The notes: generated from the sequence alone by a model not told the origin. Shown: positions 8,201 through 15,988, counted from the first letter of the stretch. The stretch is DNA of 64,000 bases from JBCBKP01 sp038521625 (GCA_038521625.1 JBCBKP010000014.1:1-64000); one strand, 5' to 3'. Made by a program: numbers and translations.

Positions 8201-9650
8201 CGTTCTCGCAGCAGTCGCCGAGGGTGTCGAGGCCGAGGGTGATCTCGCCGGCGGTGTCGATCGCGGGATCGGTCAGCGCGATGGCGGGTGCGGCCGGGCC
8301 GGTGACACGAGACTCGACGACGGGCGAGGGCGCCGAGGTCGTGCCCCAGGCGGCGATCATGCCGTCGAGCAGCGTCGAGATTTGGTCGAAGCCGCGGCGC
8401 GATCCGTCGTCGGAGGTCTCGATGGCGGACTGGACGTCGGCGATGCCGACGATGCCGTCGCGGTTGAGGTCGTAGGGCGCGTCCTGGATGAGGGTCGGGG
8501 TCGTTCCGAAGCCCTCGATCGGCTCGATCGGTACAAAGGTCGTGGTGGCCGCGGCCTGCGTTCCGGGGTCGCAGCACTCGCCGGTGCCGGCGCCGATCGA
8601 GAGCGCGAGTGAGCCCTGGATGATCGTGGGCGCGAGCGAGAGGCAGCCGTCGATCGAGAAGGTGCCCGTGGGATCAACGCCCGGCGTCACCTCGTCGGAT
8701 GCGATCGCGGTTCCGATGAGAGTCCTCGGATCGAGAAGAGTTGACGCGGCCTCGTCGGCGTCTTGCACGTTCTTGCGTGCGGGGCCGCCGGGGATGATGT
8801 AGATGCGGTCGCCGGCGGCGTCCTCGGTCCGGTCGATCGCGGCGTCGGCCAGAACGGCAAGGTCGTCGAAGCCGTCCTGGTTGTGATCGCCGATCGAGAC
8901 GACGTCGCGGCCGAAGGCATCCATGAGGTAGCGGGATCGGAAGCGGGCGAGCGGTCGGCCGTCGGTCGAGTAGATCCAGAGTTCGCCCTGGGCGAGGCCG
9001 GCGGACCCGGCGTCGATCATGCCGTCGGTGAAGGAGACGGCGCCGATCGCGAGGTCTTGGCGTCCGTCGCCGTCGAAGTCGCCCGCCGGGGCGATCGAGC
9101 GGCCGAGCAGCGAGCCGCGTCCGCCGCGCATGCGGGCGAGCGGGCGGCCGGTGGCGCCGTCGAGGACGTAGGCGGCGCCGGTGTCGGTGGCGCCGATATC
9201 GGAGAGCGGTGCGCCGACGGCGACGTCTTCGACGCCGTCCCCGTTCACATCGGGGATGATGGCGGCGGCGTGGCCGAAGAGGTCGCCCGCGAGGCCGGAG
9301 CGGAGCGTTGTGCGTTCGCCATCGCGGGCGACGACGACGGAACCGATGCCGGCGCGCGCATCGGCGTACACGGGGCGTCGGATCAACTCACTTATAGATG
9401 ATGCGGTGAACCCGGGCGGCGGCGTCGGCGCGCTTCCGACGCGGAGCTCCGCGGGCTTGCGGCGTTCGGGCCGCGTGGTCGGCGAGTCCACGGGCGGCTC
9501 GGCCTCGAGAACGGGCTCCGAGGGGCCGCGTTCGAGCGGTGCGGCTGTCCGGATGAGTTCGGAGCCGCTGCTGGTGGCTGCGGTGGTGGCTGCGACGAGT
9601 AGCGCGCACACTGATCGCGCGACGGATCGCGCCCAGGCGATGCTCTGCAT
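2220..9650 (-). CDS. Giant exported polymorphic toxin: FG-GAP/Ca-repeat stalk, Hint domain, HNH-like nuclease tip
   Basis: A 2,476-aa protein; ATG at 9650 is preceded by GGGGAG with 7-8 nt spacing. Order seen: N-terminal Sec-type signal (ALLVAATTAAT core); FG-GAP-like propeller repeats around 115-260 (PDVNGDGVEDVAVGAP); an EF-hand/dockerin-like loop near 395 (DLNRDGIVGIADV); a Cys-rich thrombospondin-3-like calcium repeat region about 497-824 with recurring PCxCP...TPGY..HCPDGD; Ig-like beta domains to about 1580; a pre-toxin region; a hydrophobic helix before 2100; then a Hint domain from C2102 (CFPAGTPIW, TTGEHPFY) to H2246-N2247. The last ~229 residues carry VEVHH (H2357, H2358), NHN (2403-2405) and H2417, an arrangement like HNH/LHH-type nuclease toxins (inference). 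Hint domains at this position in polymorphic toxins are known to release the tip. No dedicated transporter partner (TpsB, VgrG) is in the window. The part downstream of residue 1570 is the exchangeable cassette. Confidence 0.8.
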   Translation of the reverse strand: MQSIAWARSVARSVCALLVAATTAATSSGSELIRTAAPLERGPSEPVLEAEPPVDSPTTRPERRKPAELRVGSAPTPPPGFTASSISELIRRPVYADARAGIGSVVVARDGERTTLRSGLAGDLFGHAAAIIPDVNGDGVEDVAVGAPLSDIGATDTGAAYVLDGATGRPLARMRGGRGSLLGRSIAPAGDFDGDGRQDLAIGAVSFTDGMIDAGSAGLAQGELWIYSTDGRPLARFRSRYLMDAFGRDVVSIGDHNQDGFDDLAVLADAAIDRTEDAAGDRIYIIPGGPARKNVQDADEAASTLLDPRTLIGTAIASDEVTPGVDPTGTFSIDGCLSLAPTIIQGSLALSIGAGTGECCDPGTQAAATTTFVPIEPIEGFGTTPTLIQDAPYDLNRDGIVGIADVQSAIETSDDGSRRGFDQISTLLDGMIAAWGTTSAPSPVVESRVTGPAAPAIALTDPAIDTAGEITLGLDTLGDCCENEPIIPGLTDPCDSDNPGGVPGPGPSVNCSDPNETGDVCQCPEDSPARDRVKPGGCDDDDTDGTPNRDEDDNGDGELNKNDCESDLYEPDDPGSGPPCDCPPDTPGYKKHCPDGDEDGDGDSNKNDCDSELFDPEDPESGDPCACEDGTPGYENHCPDGDHDNDGKPNKEDCQSYLFQGDPCACSTEDNAEHDRMQPEECDCPPDSEGAGHGDPCDCPEGSRKRIKTRPGACDGSTDGGGGPGSGTRPLRERDSNINGIPDHMDCDSIYYEGDPCACPEDSPGRTYARPGGCDNYDPETDERNRDRDDDGDGIPNHEDCDSPYYEGDPCYCNPAACQPDSPCDRPRLLSCPPPQDLAPGELRTVSVYFDPGDYSAVDVYVYGDALASYTYTLGRADISINKAGYVVVRAVFSDPTDSDACASRREVRCAFAVTQGELTGPGCLVASTGAFTGSSTGTVSIFPLTPNTSVGFESPVSGLVTATANQWTLDVTAVPGLNVVGTEHILATLYTVDGQTGLSVSKSLSWPIEVISGSVSVQTLSANGPFSTGSVVMLDDQPAVLNLTANISITNSVFTTGNVLWDPAPPSLAPNPANVLQATHSIYQPGVSQVRATFDPLGHDYECTIYDDHGLTAHRIDLSIDSNNNHVIEAGVDDSVENGAGKTMVVNDDDDNMNGVPDLEESGSDPDLVPMVVETTGAYDGALEVFTLSYNSALLNVWTDAARTTRIAPGSSQTAPLEPMTVYVEALQEFTGPATITMSVSVPFIGDVHDSVVVSVEPCFAPPGTPEFSLSGELAGWERQRERDPTIVGEARNRHSDALLSLNLNDSDENGTLDNLETGTLAYAGQDPQILPLQVSAGLEDVCGYLTNEADNAQWSIGYDAQHVRIWTDTQRTQSVNSGQLFTLGMSDTELAIEGRQPGTTQVTLTVTFNGVTAQHVYDVVVPAVSFVPMTLAGSVDTTRPLPDNHVSSIVPSHPSPEVTLDVPATITAVPAADFLELQADIAINGQVTDLASSILQGDLGEIDTVNVYLNGEPLDQSASSAEVVLSNKQGGRGDRTPFTADYAISIPGARVAPGVNTLTVIATNGLGLSGSAERTFTVTTYEKNASLEIDLSPSLNPTGDLLPGSLEASLTITGSSSTETRQYVFVQSESDDTLYNSTSPLGANATLRFDVELDPPGTQSILQRITDLPAGESSAAARALAERYLERVILGQTLQIPPLDPDIVEAVTVHLDDPDLIRSPGTASADGIAVLPTGSLTVTVVEDITEPGGTASGRFRGDADPRADWAAAEVSTDAVTALVATDGGSFHLYAFEISDLSPGAKLWNGTPGIDPVTEFSTVLVDGRHLVSLASTPGTPFLTLFTVGGDPSFDADFSAFDDESWEEILRRMTLLANRSGPDGFAWGFKDGLFDSGEQVAEMVASGVQFVIEHGDPAQRLLIDAIGPHIQLLAETGDPQLVFSIASVNIVADGVLQAQSATGNIAKYARLGWNLREDAPDIFAITVLGADPDSLALSEDTRVALALWAVVMDELDAYLDTLDAYEAGRVSGLIFGEIVKEVVIGAGVAAATGGIGNAARAAQVVRNAATSTFVTRKLRWLDDSFDLLALGRGADRLDSIATSRMCFPAGTPIWTDRGLVPIEAIAPGMMVLSRNAATGEQGYKPVAQTFETRPDELFVLTYETSDGEIDRVRTTGEHPFYVEEQEAFVPARELAAGMTLALAEFGSVAFITDIRTERGPPAGEAAYTTYNFEVADWHTYFIADHGIWVHNRGQETCEKLAAIGQRLSRTAGSTYEDKPYLFIRDTVIRFRDTRRAAGQPGLHRLAVANAILDTADKTFRNPPRLPSGQIDFDRISYRNVRQQLDGILRDPEFPDFDVEVHHTAVKQWVEWIYRQRYGIGEGTPLTPAQLADLDLDGMPGLPMPRRNHNFGVGLPGSSTFHDILGRVENRRPENADTAITMLLDAYRDMGNPDVVGHDVDFDFESVRGIMTEWLGLKALR
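4911..4943 (-). repeat. 33-bp direct repeat, proximal copy inside the toxin gene
   Basis: Encodes residues 1570-1580 (LSGSAERTFTV) of the toxin; identical to 1315-1347 in the same orientation and codon phase. It marks the point where the active C-terminal part begins (TTYEKNASLEI follows). Confidence 0.95.
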
Positions 9651-10064
9651 GATCGGTCTCCCCTGCCGGCCGCGCGTGTTTGTGCGGCATCTGTAAGCGT
9701 ACTCGGGGGACTGTCAGGGTGCAAGCGAATTCATGAGAGCGAGTCAGATTTCTCTTGGGCGTTCGAGGCCGTCTATTGAGAGTTCCGAGCCCGACTCGGG
9801 CGGCGGCTCATGCGGTTCGCGGTGGTCGCGCCATGATTCGAGCGCCGGGTCAGGGGGCGGTCGGTCGCGGTCGTGTGCGTTCTGCGATCGCCTCTCATGT
9901 CCGGAGGGAGCCGTGGCTTACGACTGGGCGGGTGTGACCCCGGTGCGACGGTCACACGCGACCGGCATGTCGGCCGAGGAGGCGAAGCTGGCGCGCCGCG
10001 TACCGGTACGGTGGCGACGGTCCGATGTCGGCCGGCTGGTGTCCCTGCTTGGATCCGTCTGGCG
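9651..10064. other. Intergenic region with an 8-bp inverted repeat and a 12-bp palindrome
   Basis: No convincing gene in 414 bp between the gene ending at 10065 and the toxin start at 9650. It holds a perfect inverted repeat GTGTGACC (9932-9939) / GGTCACAC (9950-9957) with a 10-nt loop, and a 12-bp palindrome CGTACCGGTACG at 9999-10010. Either could be an operator for the toxin gene or a transcript end for the upstream operon; there is no T-tract. The frames open here look like GC shadows. Confidence 0.4.
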
Positions 10065-12584
10065 TCACATGCTTCGCGGATCCACGGGGTCGGTCCCGGC
10101 GGCGATCTCGGTTGGGTCGTCGACGCCGTCGCCGTCGGAGTCGGCCTTGTAGGGGAAGGTGCCCAGGGCGCGCTCGCGGTGATTCGGGATGCCGTCCCCG
10201 TCGATGTCGTCGTCGAGCGCGTCTTCGATGCCGTCGCCGTCTGTATCCGCCCATCGATCGGGATCGTTCGGGAAGCCGTCATACGCATCATCGACGCCGT
10301 CCGAGTCGGTGTCGATGGCGCGCGGGATCGCGACACCCACCCACTCGGATGACTCATCCGTGACCTCTCCCATCCCAGACTCAGTCATGATGAAGTCACC
10401 GAGCTCGGTCATGTGGAATGGCCGCTGCTCGTGCGGCAAACCGATGTGATCGCCGGGGCGCCAGCCGATCGAGGTCAGATTGCGCAGGGCCCAAGACATG
10501 CTGAGGCTGTCGGTGACGGTGATCTGCGCTTGCATTACGGTGGCGAGCCATCCGGCTGCGACGAGGGTCGCGGTGTGCTCCTGGATCTCGCGGTCAGTTA
10601 AATGGCGACGCATCTCTTCGATGTGATCCGGTTCTACTCTCGCTGGCAGAGGTCCGGCGTCGCGAGCCAGGCGCAGATACGCCTTCTCGCCGTCGGTGAA
10701 CAGATCGGATCGCTCGAAGTCAAAGAGAGCATGGATCTTTGGAAGAATCTCTTGCTCGAACACCTCCTGCGGCACCTCGTCAGACGGGAAGTCTTCCTCC
10801 AGCGCGTCGAAGACCCCGTAGGCACCGTGGACCTGACAGTGCGCGCAGCCGCTGGCGAGCTGGAAGACAAGGAACGTCGACCATTTCTCCTCAAGCGTGA
10901 GGGCGCGGTCGTAGGAGCTGAAGAACTGGTCCATCTTGATGGTGCCGATGCTGGATTGGCGCGTCCACTCGGTATCGAAAAAGTGACGGTCGCTGGGCGG
11001 GTACCTCGTGTCGTGCCCTCGGCTGGGCTCGTAGAAGTCACGGTCGAAACTTGCGATGTCGAACGGCGCCGTCGTTGCAGGGGGCAGGTTCTCGTCGGCG
11101 AGGCCCGGCCGTTTCCAGAGCAGGTAGTCGTCTCGGTAGTGGTCAAACGGGTCCTCGATGCCGTCGCGGTCGAAGTCGAAGGTCACGAGCGGGACGTCGT
11201 AGCCGGTCAGGTAGTTGATCCAGTCGGTGTCGAAGTACGGGTCTGGGGCCGAAATGTCGTCCCGTTGCCACTTTGCGTTGAGTTCTGCATAGGCCGTTTC
11301 CAGCGCTTCCCCGGCGAAGATGTTCTGGCGCTGCTCTTCGGGTCCACCCAGGCTCCGACCGGGCTCCCAGCCCGCCGGGCCGAGATTCGCCCGCGCCCAT
11401 TCGAGCGTGCGCTGGTCGGTCACAATGGGCGTGATCATGTCGTGCGTCGCAACGGCCGCGTTGATGCCAGCGAGCTCGATCAGTTCTGCGATCTGTCGAT
11501 CCGTGTACTGCATGCGAAGCATCGCGTGCGTGTCCGCGGTCACACGTGTGGGGCGGACGATAACCTGCCGAACAAACTCGAACGCGGCTCGCAGCCGGTC
11601 ATCCTCGATGCTGTCCACGTAATCGTCCGCATAGATCGCACGGATGTCGGGCATCGGCACACCCATGTACTCGAGCTGCCACGCCGCGCGGGCCTGGTGG
11701 TGGCTGCTCCCGCTGTGGATCATCTGGAAGAGCGTGATCTTCCACTTGTCTTCCGCGCTGAACATACCGTCGGCATGGATCATGACATCGGCGATGAGCA
11801 GGCCGTCGTAGAAGTCGCGGAGGTTGCTCAGATCGATCTTGTGCCTGTCGTAGTAGGTCGCGGGCTCGTTTCCCGTGCGGCGCGCGCGGACGCGGCGGTC
11901 CGCGGCACGCTCCTCCGCGGTCGGCGCCTCCCACCACTTCTCCCACGGGATGTCTCGCACGGGTGGCGCGATCGGGGTCGCCGTCTCGTAGGGCCACACC
12001 GGGTGATCGAGCACGCGACGGAACATGCCGTGGCGTGGCCTCACGGAGTAGGTCGGGATCCCCTGGACGGCGTCCCAGTGTTCGGTCACCTTGTTCTCGT
12101 CGTTGAATGTGAACATGTCGACCGCGGTGTAGCCGAGATCTCCGGCATCGGACTTCTCCAGATTCCTGAAGTTGACGTGAGCCATCGCCCAATCACCGAC
12201 CACCATCACCTTATGGACATCAAGCCGGACGGGGTACCGCTTCACGCTTTGGCTGAACACCATGCCGATGCCGTCGTAGCCGTCGGGCGCCGCCGAGCTG
12301 TGCTGGATGTAGCCCTCGGCGATGTACTCCGAGAGGGCCTCCGGCGAGGGGTTCCGCGCGAAGACGTCGTAGAGCTCGATCAACAGCATCGCCCGCTCAC
12401 GGCTCTTTGAGTCTGGGGCGATGATGATCGTCTCGAAGGTGTCGGGAACTCGATTGCGCTGATCCATAGCCTGATCGCGAGAACTGATCGGCGTGTCAGA
12501 GCCGGGCGTACTCTGCTCTTGGGCAAGGGCGCTGAACGTCGTACCAACTAGAGCGATTGATGCGAAGGGGACGCGTCCGGTCAT
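10065..12584 (-). CDS. Exported SnoaL-like / double carboxymuconolactone decarboxylase-like protein with calcium repeats
   Basis: An 839-aa protein; ATG at 12584 with GGAGGA upstream. A signal peptide (FASIALVGTTFSALAQ) is followed by a SnoaL/NTF2-like segment at about 60-180 (ELYDVFARNPSPEALSEYI, GYIQHSSAAPDG). Two helical AhpD/carboxymuconolactone-decarboxylase-like segments follow: one around 260-400 (QMIHSGSSHHQARAAW) without cysteines, and one around 550-690 with SGCAHCQVHGAY, a CxxC-xx-H variant of the AhpD redox motif (usual spacing CxxCxxxH). The last ~75 residues are thrombospondin-3-like DxDxDG calcium repeats. Such domains suggest a peroxidase/decarboxylase-like activity outside the cytoplasm; the substrate is unknown. 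It lies 72 nt downstream of the lipoprotein gene at 12657 and is probably cotranscribed with it. Confidence 0.6.
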   Translation of the reverse strand: MTGRVPFASIALVGTTFSALAQEQSTPGSDTPISSRDQAMDQRNRVPDTFETIIIAPDSKSRERAMLLIELYDVFARNPSPEALSEYIAEGYIQHSSAAPDGYDGIGMVFSQSVKRYPVRLDVHKVMVVGDWAMAHVNFRNLEKSDAGDLGYTAVDMFTFNDENKVTEHWDAVQGIPTYSVRPRHGMFRRVLDHPVWPYETATPIAPPVRDIPWEKWWEAPTAEERAADRRVRARRTGNEPATYYDRHKIDLSNLRDFYDGLLIADVMIHADGMFSAEDKWKITLFQMIHSGSSHHQARAAWQLEYMGVPMPDIRAIYADDYVDSIEDDRLRAAFEFVRQVIVRPTRVTADTHAMLRMQYTDRQIAELIELAGINAAVATHDMITPIVTDQRTLEWARANLGPAGWEPGRSLGGPEEQRQNIFAGEALETAYAELNAKWQRDDISAPDPYFDTDWINYLTGYDVPLVTFDFDRDGIEDPFDHYRDDYLLWKRPGLADENLPPATTAPFDIASFDRDFYEPSRGHDTRYPPSDRHFFDTEWTRQSSIGTIKMDQFFSSYDRALTLEEKWSTFLVFQLASGCAHCQVHGAYGVFDALEEDFPSDEVPQEVFEQEILPKIHALFDFERSDLFTDGEKAYLRLARDAGPLPARVEPDHIEEMRRHLTDREIQEHTATLVAAGWLATVMQAQITVTDSLSMSWALRNLTSIGWRPGDHIGLPHEQRPFHMTELGDFIMTESGMGEVTDESSEWVGVAIPRAIDTDSDGVDDAYDGFPNDPDRWADTDGDGIEDALDDDIDGDGIPNHRERALGTFPYKADSDGDGVDDPTEIAAGTDPVDPRSM

Positions 12585-12656
12585 CGTTCTGTTCCTCCAG
12601 TAATAGTGGTATCAAAGGAAAGTCGATCGGTGTCTCGTCGATCGGCTGCTGGGCTC

Positions 12657-13535
12657 TCATGGGTGCGACGGCGCGGGAGGCGACATGGAGATCGGAAGCA
12701 GGTAGACGGTGTCTTCGAACTCGAGGCCCGCGCGGTGTTCGAACAGCCGACCCGGACGATTTCCAGCAAGGTCTTCGAGCTCGTGCTCGACGCGGAGTGA
12801 GTACGCCCCGTTGGCCCAGGGCTCCTCGGGTGTGAGCATCCATCGCTGCTCATTGTGTCCCAGCTCCAACTGTCCGCGGACAACGCCACCCGCTCCGTCG
12901 ATCACGCGGACGCGGAACGCGAGAGACGCATGATCGGCCGGCCCATCGAGAGCCACGACGAGTGGGTCGCGAGTGTCACGGTTTGGTCGAGACAGCGTCC
13001 AACGCTCTGGACGGGGAGATTCTCGATCCGCCTCGGTGACGCTGAACCACTTGTGATACGGCTCGGCGACGGTCGATCCGTCATACGCAGTCGCGTTCGC
13101 GTCGATGATCAGTGCGTAGTGGTTCCCCGCCTGTATTGCCAGCCCCATCGAGTCGCTGGCTCCGAGCCCGGCTTTGACTCGGCCGGGATTGAGCAGAACG
13201 GTCAGTCGTTGTCGATCATTGCTCCACAAACCTGCGCCGGTTTCGAGGAAGGCGTCATCGATGGTGTTCCCGTGTTGATCAGCGAGCCGGATCGAGTGCC
13301 TCGCGACGTCCGGCCGCATCGGTGTCGAGAAGTAGATGTAGAACCGGAGCAGATTCTCCGGGATCTGGTCGGCGGTAGGGAACACCTGCTCGACGAGTAC
13401 TGAGTCGGACCCGACAGAATCAACTACCGGCTTGTCGACTACGATTCGTGATGGAGAGCAGCCAGCACACACGATGCTGGTCGCTGTCGTTAACACGAGC
13501 AGAAGCGATCGAGATGATCGTCTGTGCAAGCTCAC
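12657..13535 (-). CDS. Putative lipoprotein with SbsA-type Ig-like domain
   Basis: A 292-aa protein. The GTG start at 13535 overlaps the TGA stop of the upstream gene (GTGA), so the two are translationally coupled. The signal sequence ends in a lipobox-like CAGC with C26 as the candidate lipidated residue (position -3 is Cys, which is atypical). The segment with FYIYFSTPMRPDVARHSIRL resembles bacterial Ig-like domains of the SbsA type, which begin with a fluent 'F-S-x-P-M' strand. No catalytic motif is visible. Probably a surface accessory of the flanking propeller protein (inference). Confidence 0.6.
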   Translation of the reverse strand: MSLHRRSSRSLLLVLTTATSIVCAGCSPSRIVVDKPVVDSVGSDSVLVEQVFPTADQIPENLLRFYIYFSTPMRPDVARHSIRLADQHGNTIDDAFLETGAGLWSNDRQRLTVLLNPGRVKAGLGASDSMGLAIQAGNHYALIIDANATAYDGSTVAEPYHKWFSVTEADRESPRPERWTLSRPNRDTRDPLVVALDGPADHASLAFRVRVIDGAGGVVRGQLELGHNEQRWMLTPEEPWANGAYSLRVEHELEDLAGNRPGRLFEHRAGLEFEDTVYLLPISMSPPAPSHP

Positions 13536-14788
13536 TTCTCCGACCCACCATCCCGGATGAGCTCGGGGTATCCCTCATCGACCTTTAGCATGTTTTGGAA
13601 CTGCCGGATTTGTTCGACCGCCGGCGTGTACTCGTAGTCGGCGAAGTTGTACTCACTCACGAAGTTGCTGAGACGGAGGTACGCGCCCTTCCGGAAGGAC
13701 ACGAGATCCAAGCTCCCGGTGTCGAGGTTGCGTTGCAGAGCGAGGAGATACTGCGGATCCTGATCCGCCATCTGAACAACGCCAGCGAGTGGCGTGCTCT
13801 GCGTGGGAACCCCCGCCTTGATCGACTGGACAGGCACCTCCAGCCCGTCTCCTTCATGCCCCTCCTCAAGGTCGGCAAGGCGGATGAGGTCGGCCGCCCG
13901 CTCTCGGTTGACCACGAGGACGAATGGCTCGCTCGCGCCGGACATGCTCATGGCGTCGAACCGAACGACTTCCAGGGGGGTGTTGCCATACCCCAGTTCC
14001 GCCACCGTCTTCCCGCGTACGCGAGCGCCGTCCAGGAGCTGGTCTGTCGGGATGGTGACGAGAGGCGTGCACGTGTAGGCCGCGACAACGGTCTCCTCAC
14101 CACCTAGGGTGGTCACGGCCATCGCTCGGATCGGAGCCCTCGTCTCTACTTGGTTGTGTACCGCGTGGTAGATCTCGATGCTGGATGTGTTGGACCTGTC
14201 TGTGAACGGAAACGGGATCCGGCGTAGTGTGGATGCGAACTCGCCGTTGGAGAGTCCGGAGACGTACAGCGAACCGGATGCGTAGTCCATGTCGGTGATG
14301 GTGAAGGTCGTTGCGGGGATGTCACGCCAGAAAGTCACGCCGTCGTCCGGCGTTGCCGACAGCTCGACGAACGTCGACTCGAGCGTCTCCAGCGCGACAT
14401 CACTGATCTCCCCTGACGACCCGATCCGGATGACACCCGGTTCGGATGAGCCATCTCGAATCACCGTCAGTGCAACGAACGCCTCTCCTGACCGGGGGTG
14501 GACTGCGACATCGCTGTACAGCACCTCAGTCTCGAGCACGCCGAATCGCTCCGCGACACGAGCGCCGAAGCCCAGCACGTTGAAGGCGGCAGAGGCTCGC
14601 GCGGCCTCGGACTCCGGCAGCCGATAGGCAAACACACGCCCACCGTCGGCGTCGCCCACGAATAAGGTGCGGTCGTCACCGAATGCGATTGCGGTCACAG
14701 ACTCAGGCCTGGCATCCGGAGCCGATGCCAACGCGGAGGCGTTCGCGCCGAATGCGAATGCGACGGCTGCGAGCAGAGAGTTGTTCAT
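13532..14788 (-). CDS. Exported beta-propeller-like protein of unknown function
   Basis: A 418-aa protein; ATG at 14788 with AGGAAG about 5 nt upstream. The N-terminus (MNNSLLAAVAFAFGANASALA) is a clear signal peptide. The body has successive blade-like strands such as SVTAIAFGDDRTLFVGDADGGRVFAY, typical of six- or seven-bladed propellers, but no residues identify an enzyme. It is first in a tight minus-strand run with the lipoprotein (4-nt overlap) and the SnoaL/CMD-like protein. Function unknown. Confidence 0.6.
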   Translation of the reverse strand: MNNSLLAAVAFAFGANASALASAPDARPESVTAIAFGDDRTLFVGDADGGRVFAYRLPESEAARASAAFNVLGFGARVAERFGVLETEVLYSDVAVHPRSGEAFVALTVIRDGSSEPGVIRIGSSGEISDVALETLESTFVELSATPDDGVTFWRDIPATTFTITDMDYASGSLYVSGLSNGEFASTLRRIPFPFTDRSNTSSIEIYHAVHNQVETRAPIRAMAVTTLGGEETVVAAYTCTPLVTIPTDQLLDGARVRGKTVAELGYGNTPLEVVRFDAMSMSGASEPFVLVVNRERAADLIRLADLEEGHEGDGLEVPVQSIKAGVPTQSTPLAGVVQMADQDPQYLLALQRNLDTGSLDLVSFRKGAYLRLSNFVSEYNFADYEYTPAVEQIRQFQNMLKVDEGYPELIRDGGSEK

Positions 14789-14888
14789 CTTACTTCCTGT
14801 GGGTAAATCCTCTGAGAAACAACGGCATGCCGAGGACTGAATCGAGCATGCGAGGATCGGGTTCTGGGGAAGAGGTCAAGGCTTACAT

Positions 14889-15194
14889 TCAACGAGGCGG
14901 CTTCGGCCCGCCTGGAGGTCTCGGCGATCTCGGTCCCCTCGGCGGCTTCGCGTAGCGGACGCTCCCGATGGATTGCGAACTCGCCGATGCATCGGTCGGG
15001 GCTTCGGCGCGCGGTGGGCGTGGCGGACGCGGCCCTCGCGGGGGTCGGGGCGGACGTGACGGGGGTCGCGCCGAGTCCGCGGCGCCCGCTCCCGCGTGCC
15101 GGACGCTGCCGTGCCCCGGCGGGACGGACCCCGCGAGAGGCACGAACAAGCCGAGGCAAACGAGCGCGATCCAACGGCTGGGCTCGCGCTTCAT
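14889..15194 (-). CDS. Small secreted Pro/Arg-rich protein
   Basis: A 101-aa protein starting MKREPSRWIALVCLGLFVPLAG, a good Sec signal. After the signal the mature part is a low-complexity, strongly basic chain built of RPPRPPRGP-type units (around 45-65) and again PPRGPRSPRPPGGP at the end. Its ATG overlaps the stop of the DUF2092-like gene as ATGA, so the two are coupled. Small proline/glycine-rich partners next to DUF2092 genes occur elsewhere as far as I recall; role unknown. The larger frame 14785-15252 over the same DNA is a shadow. Confidence 0.6.
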   Translation of the reverse strand: MKREPSRWIALVCLGLFVPLAGSVPPGHGSVRHAGAGAADSARPPSRPPRPPRGPRPPRPPRAEAPTDASASSQSIGSVRYAKPPRGPRSPRPPGGPKPPR

Positions 15195-15988
15195 CGGCCG
15201 CCCCCTTGCGACTCGAGCCCGCTGAGCGAATCCATGCGATCGAACGAGTCACGCTCGAGAAACCTGAACGCCGATTCGTCGTACGGCACGTCCGAGAGGT
15301 CCCAATCCGCGGACATCGAGAACCGCGGGATTCCGGGCCGATCCGAGTACCTCAACACGAGACGCTGCGGAACAGGGTGGACGCCCGCCGCGATCCAGAT
15401 CTCCCACTCGAGACCCTCCTGCGTGAACGCCAGATGATGGCACGGGCGACCCTCGATTGGCGCGACGCCGAGGTACTCGGAGCCGGTCACGCGTTCGAGG
15501 AGTGCACGCCCCGGCGCTTCGTGAACGAGGTCGGCGCCGGGGAGCGAAAGCCCGAGATCGATCACCAGGACATCGACGGCATCGCCGAGAGATCCCCCCG
15601 CTGTGGCCTCGAAGTATCGCCGACGCACGGGGTCCGCGATGGTGAGCACCCCGTCGCGGAGCAGCGCGAGGCGCACGCCGTTCTCTCCGAGGACAGTCGC
15701 GCGGAGGGATCCCGGGCGCCGCACCGAGATCTCGTGCCGCTCGCGCGTCTCGACGAGCTGTCCCGTCGGCAGCGGCCGGTCGTAGACCACCTCCGCGACG
15801 AACGAGAACTGGTCGCGTGCGGCCAGGAAGCGGCCCATCGTCGTGAGAAGGGCTTCGCTCCGATCATCCGCCTGTGATTCGGTGTGCCGCTGCGTCGCGA
15901 TCCGGCCCGCTTCTGCCGCGGCCCCCGCGGTCAGTGCGAGGCCGCACAGCACGCCCCTGAGATACCTGAGTCCTTGACGATTCCTCAT
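15191..15988 (-). CDS. DUF2092-family exported protein (LolA/LppX-like)
   Basis: A 265-aa protein. I chose ATG at 15988 (MRNRQGLRYLRG) because GGAGGAG lies just upstream and a signal peptide (GVLCGLALTAGAAAEA) follows; longer starts back to 16441 would read through the regulatory region. The mature part matches the DUF2092 pattern: an initial helix (LLTTMGRFLAARDQFSF), then beta strands (RHEISVRRPGSLRATV, GVLTIADPVRRRYFEA), and DLGLSLPGADL. The fold is related to LolA/LppX periplasmic lipid carriers, so a lipid-binding role is possible but unproven. It is cotranscribed with the Pro-rich gene and divergent from a TetR regulator with palindromes in between. Confidence 0.7.
   Translation of the reverse strand: MRNRQGLRYLRGVLCGLALTAGAAAEAGRIATQRHTESQADDRSEALLTTMGRFLAARDQFSFVAEVVYDRPLPTGQLVETRERHEISVRRPGSLRATVLGENGVRLALLRDGVLTIADPVRRRYFEATAGGSLGDAVDVLVIDLGLSLPGADLVHEAPGRALLERVTGSEYLGVAPIEGRPCHHLAFTQEGLEWEIWIAAGVHPVPQRLVLRYSDRPGIPRFSMSADWDLSDVPYDESAFRFLERDSFDRMDSLSGLESQGGGR

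Noticed and set aside
10602..12410. 602-aa open frame on the plus strand
   Set aside because: Antisense to the SnoaL/CMD-like gene; Val/Arg/Asp-rich composition typical of a GC-driven shadow, with no domain.
14785..15252. 155-aa frame on the minus strand
   Set aside because: Overlaps the Pro-rich gene in another frame and lacks a signal peptide or Shine-Dalgarno; the ATGA-coupled 101-aa frame is better supported.
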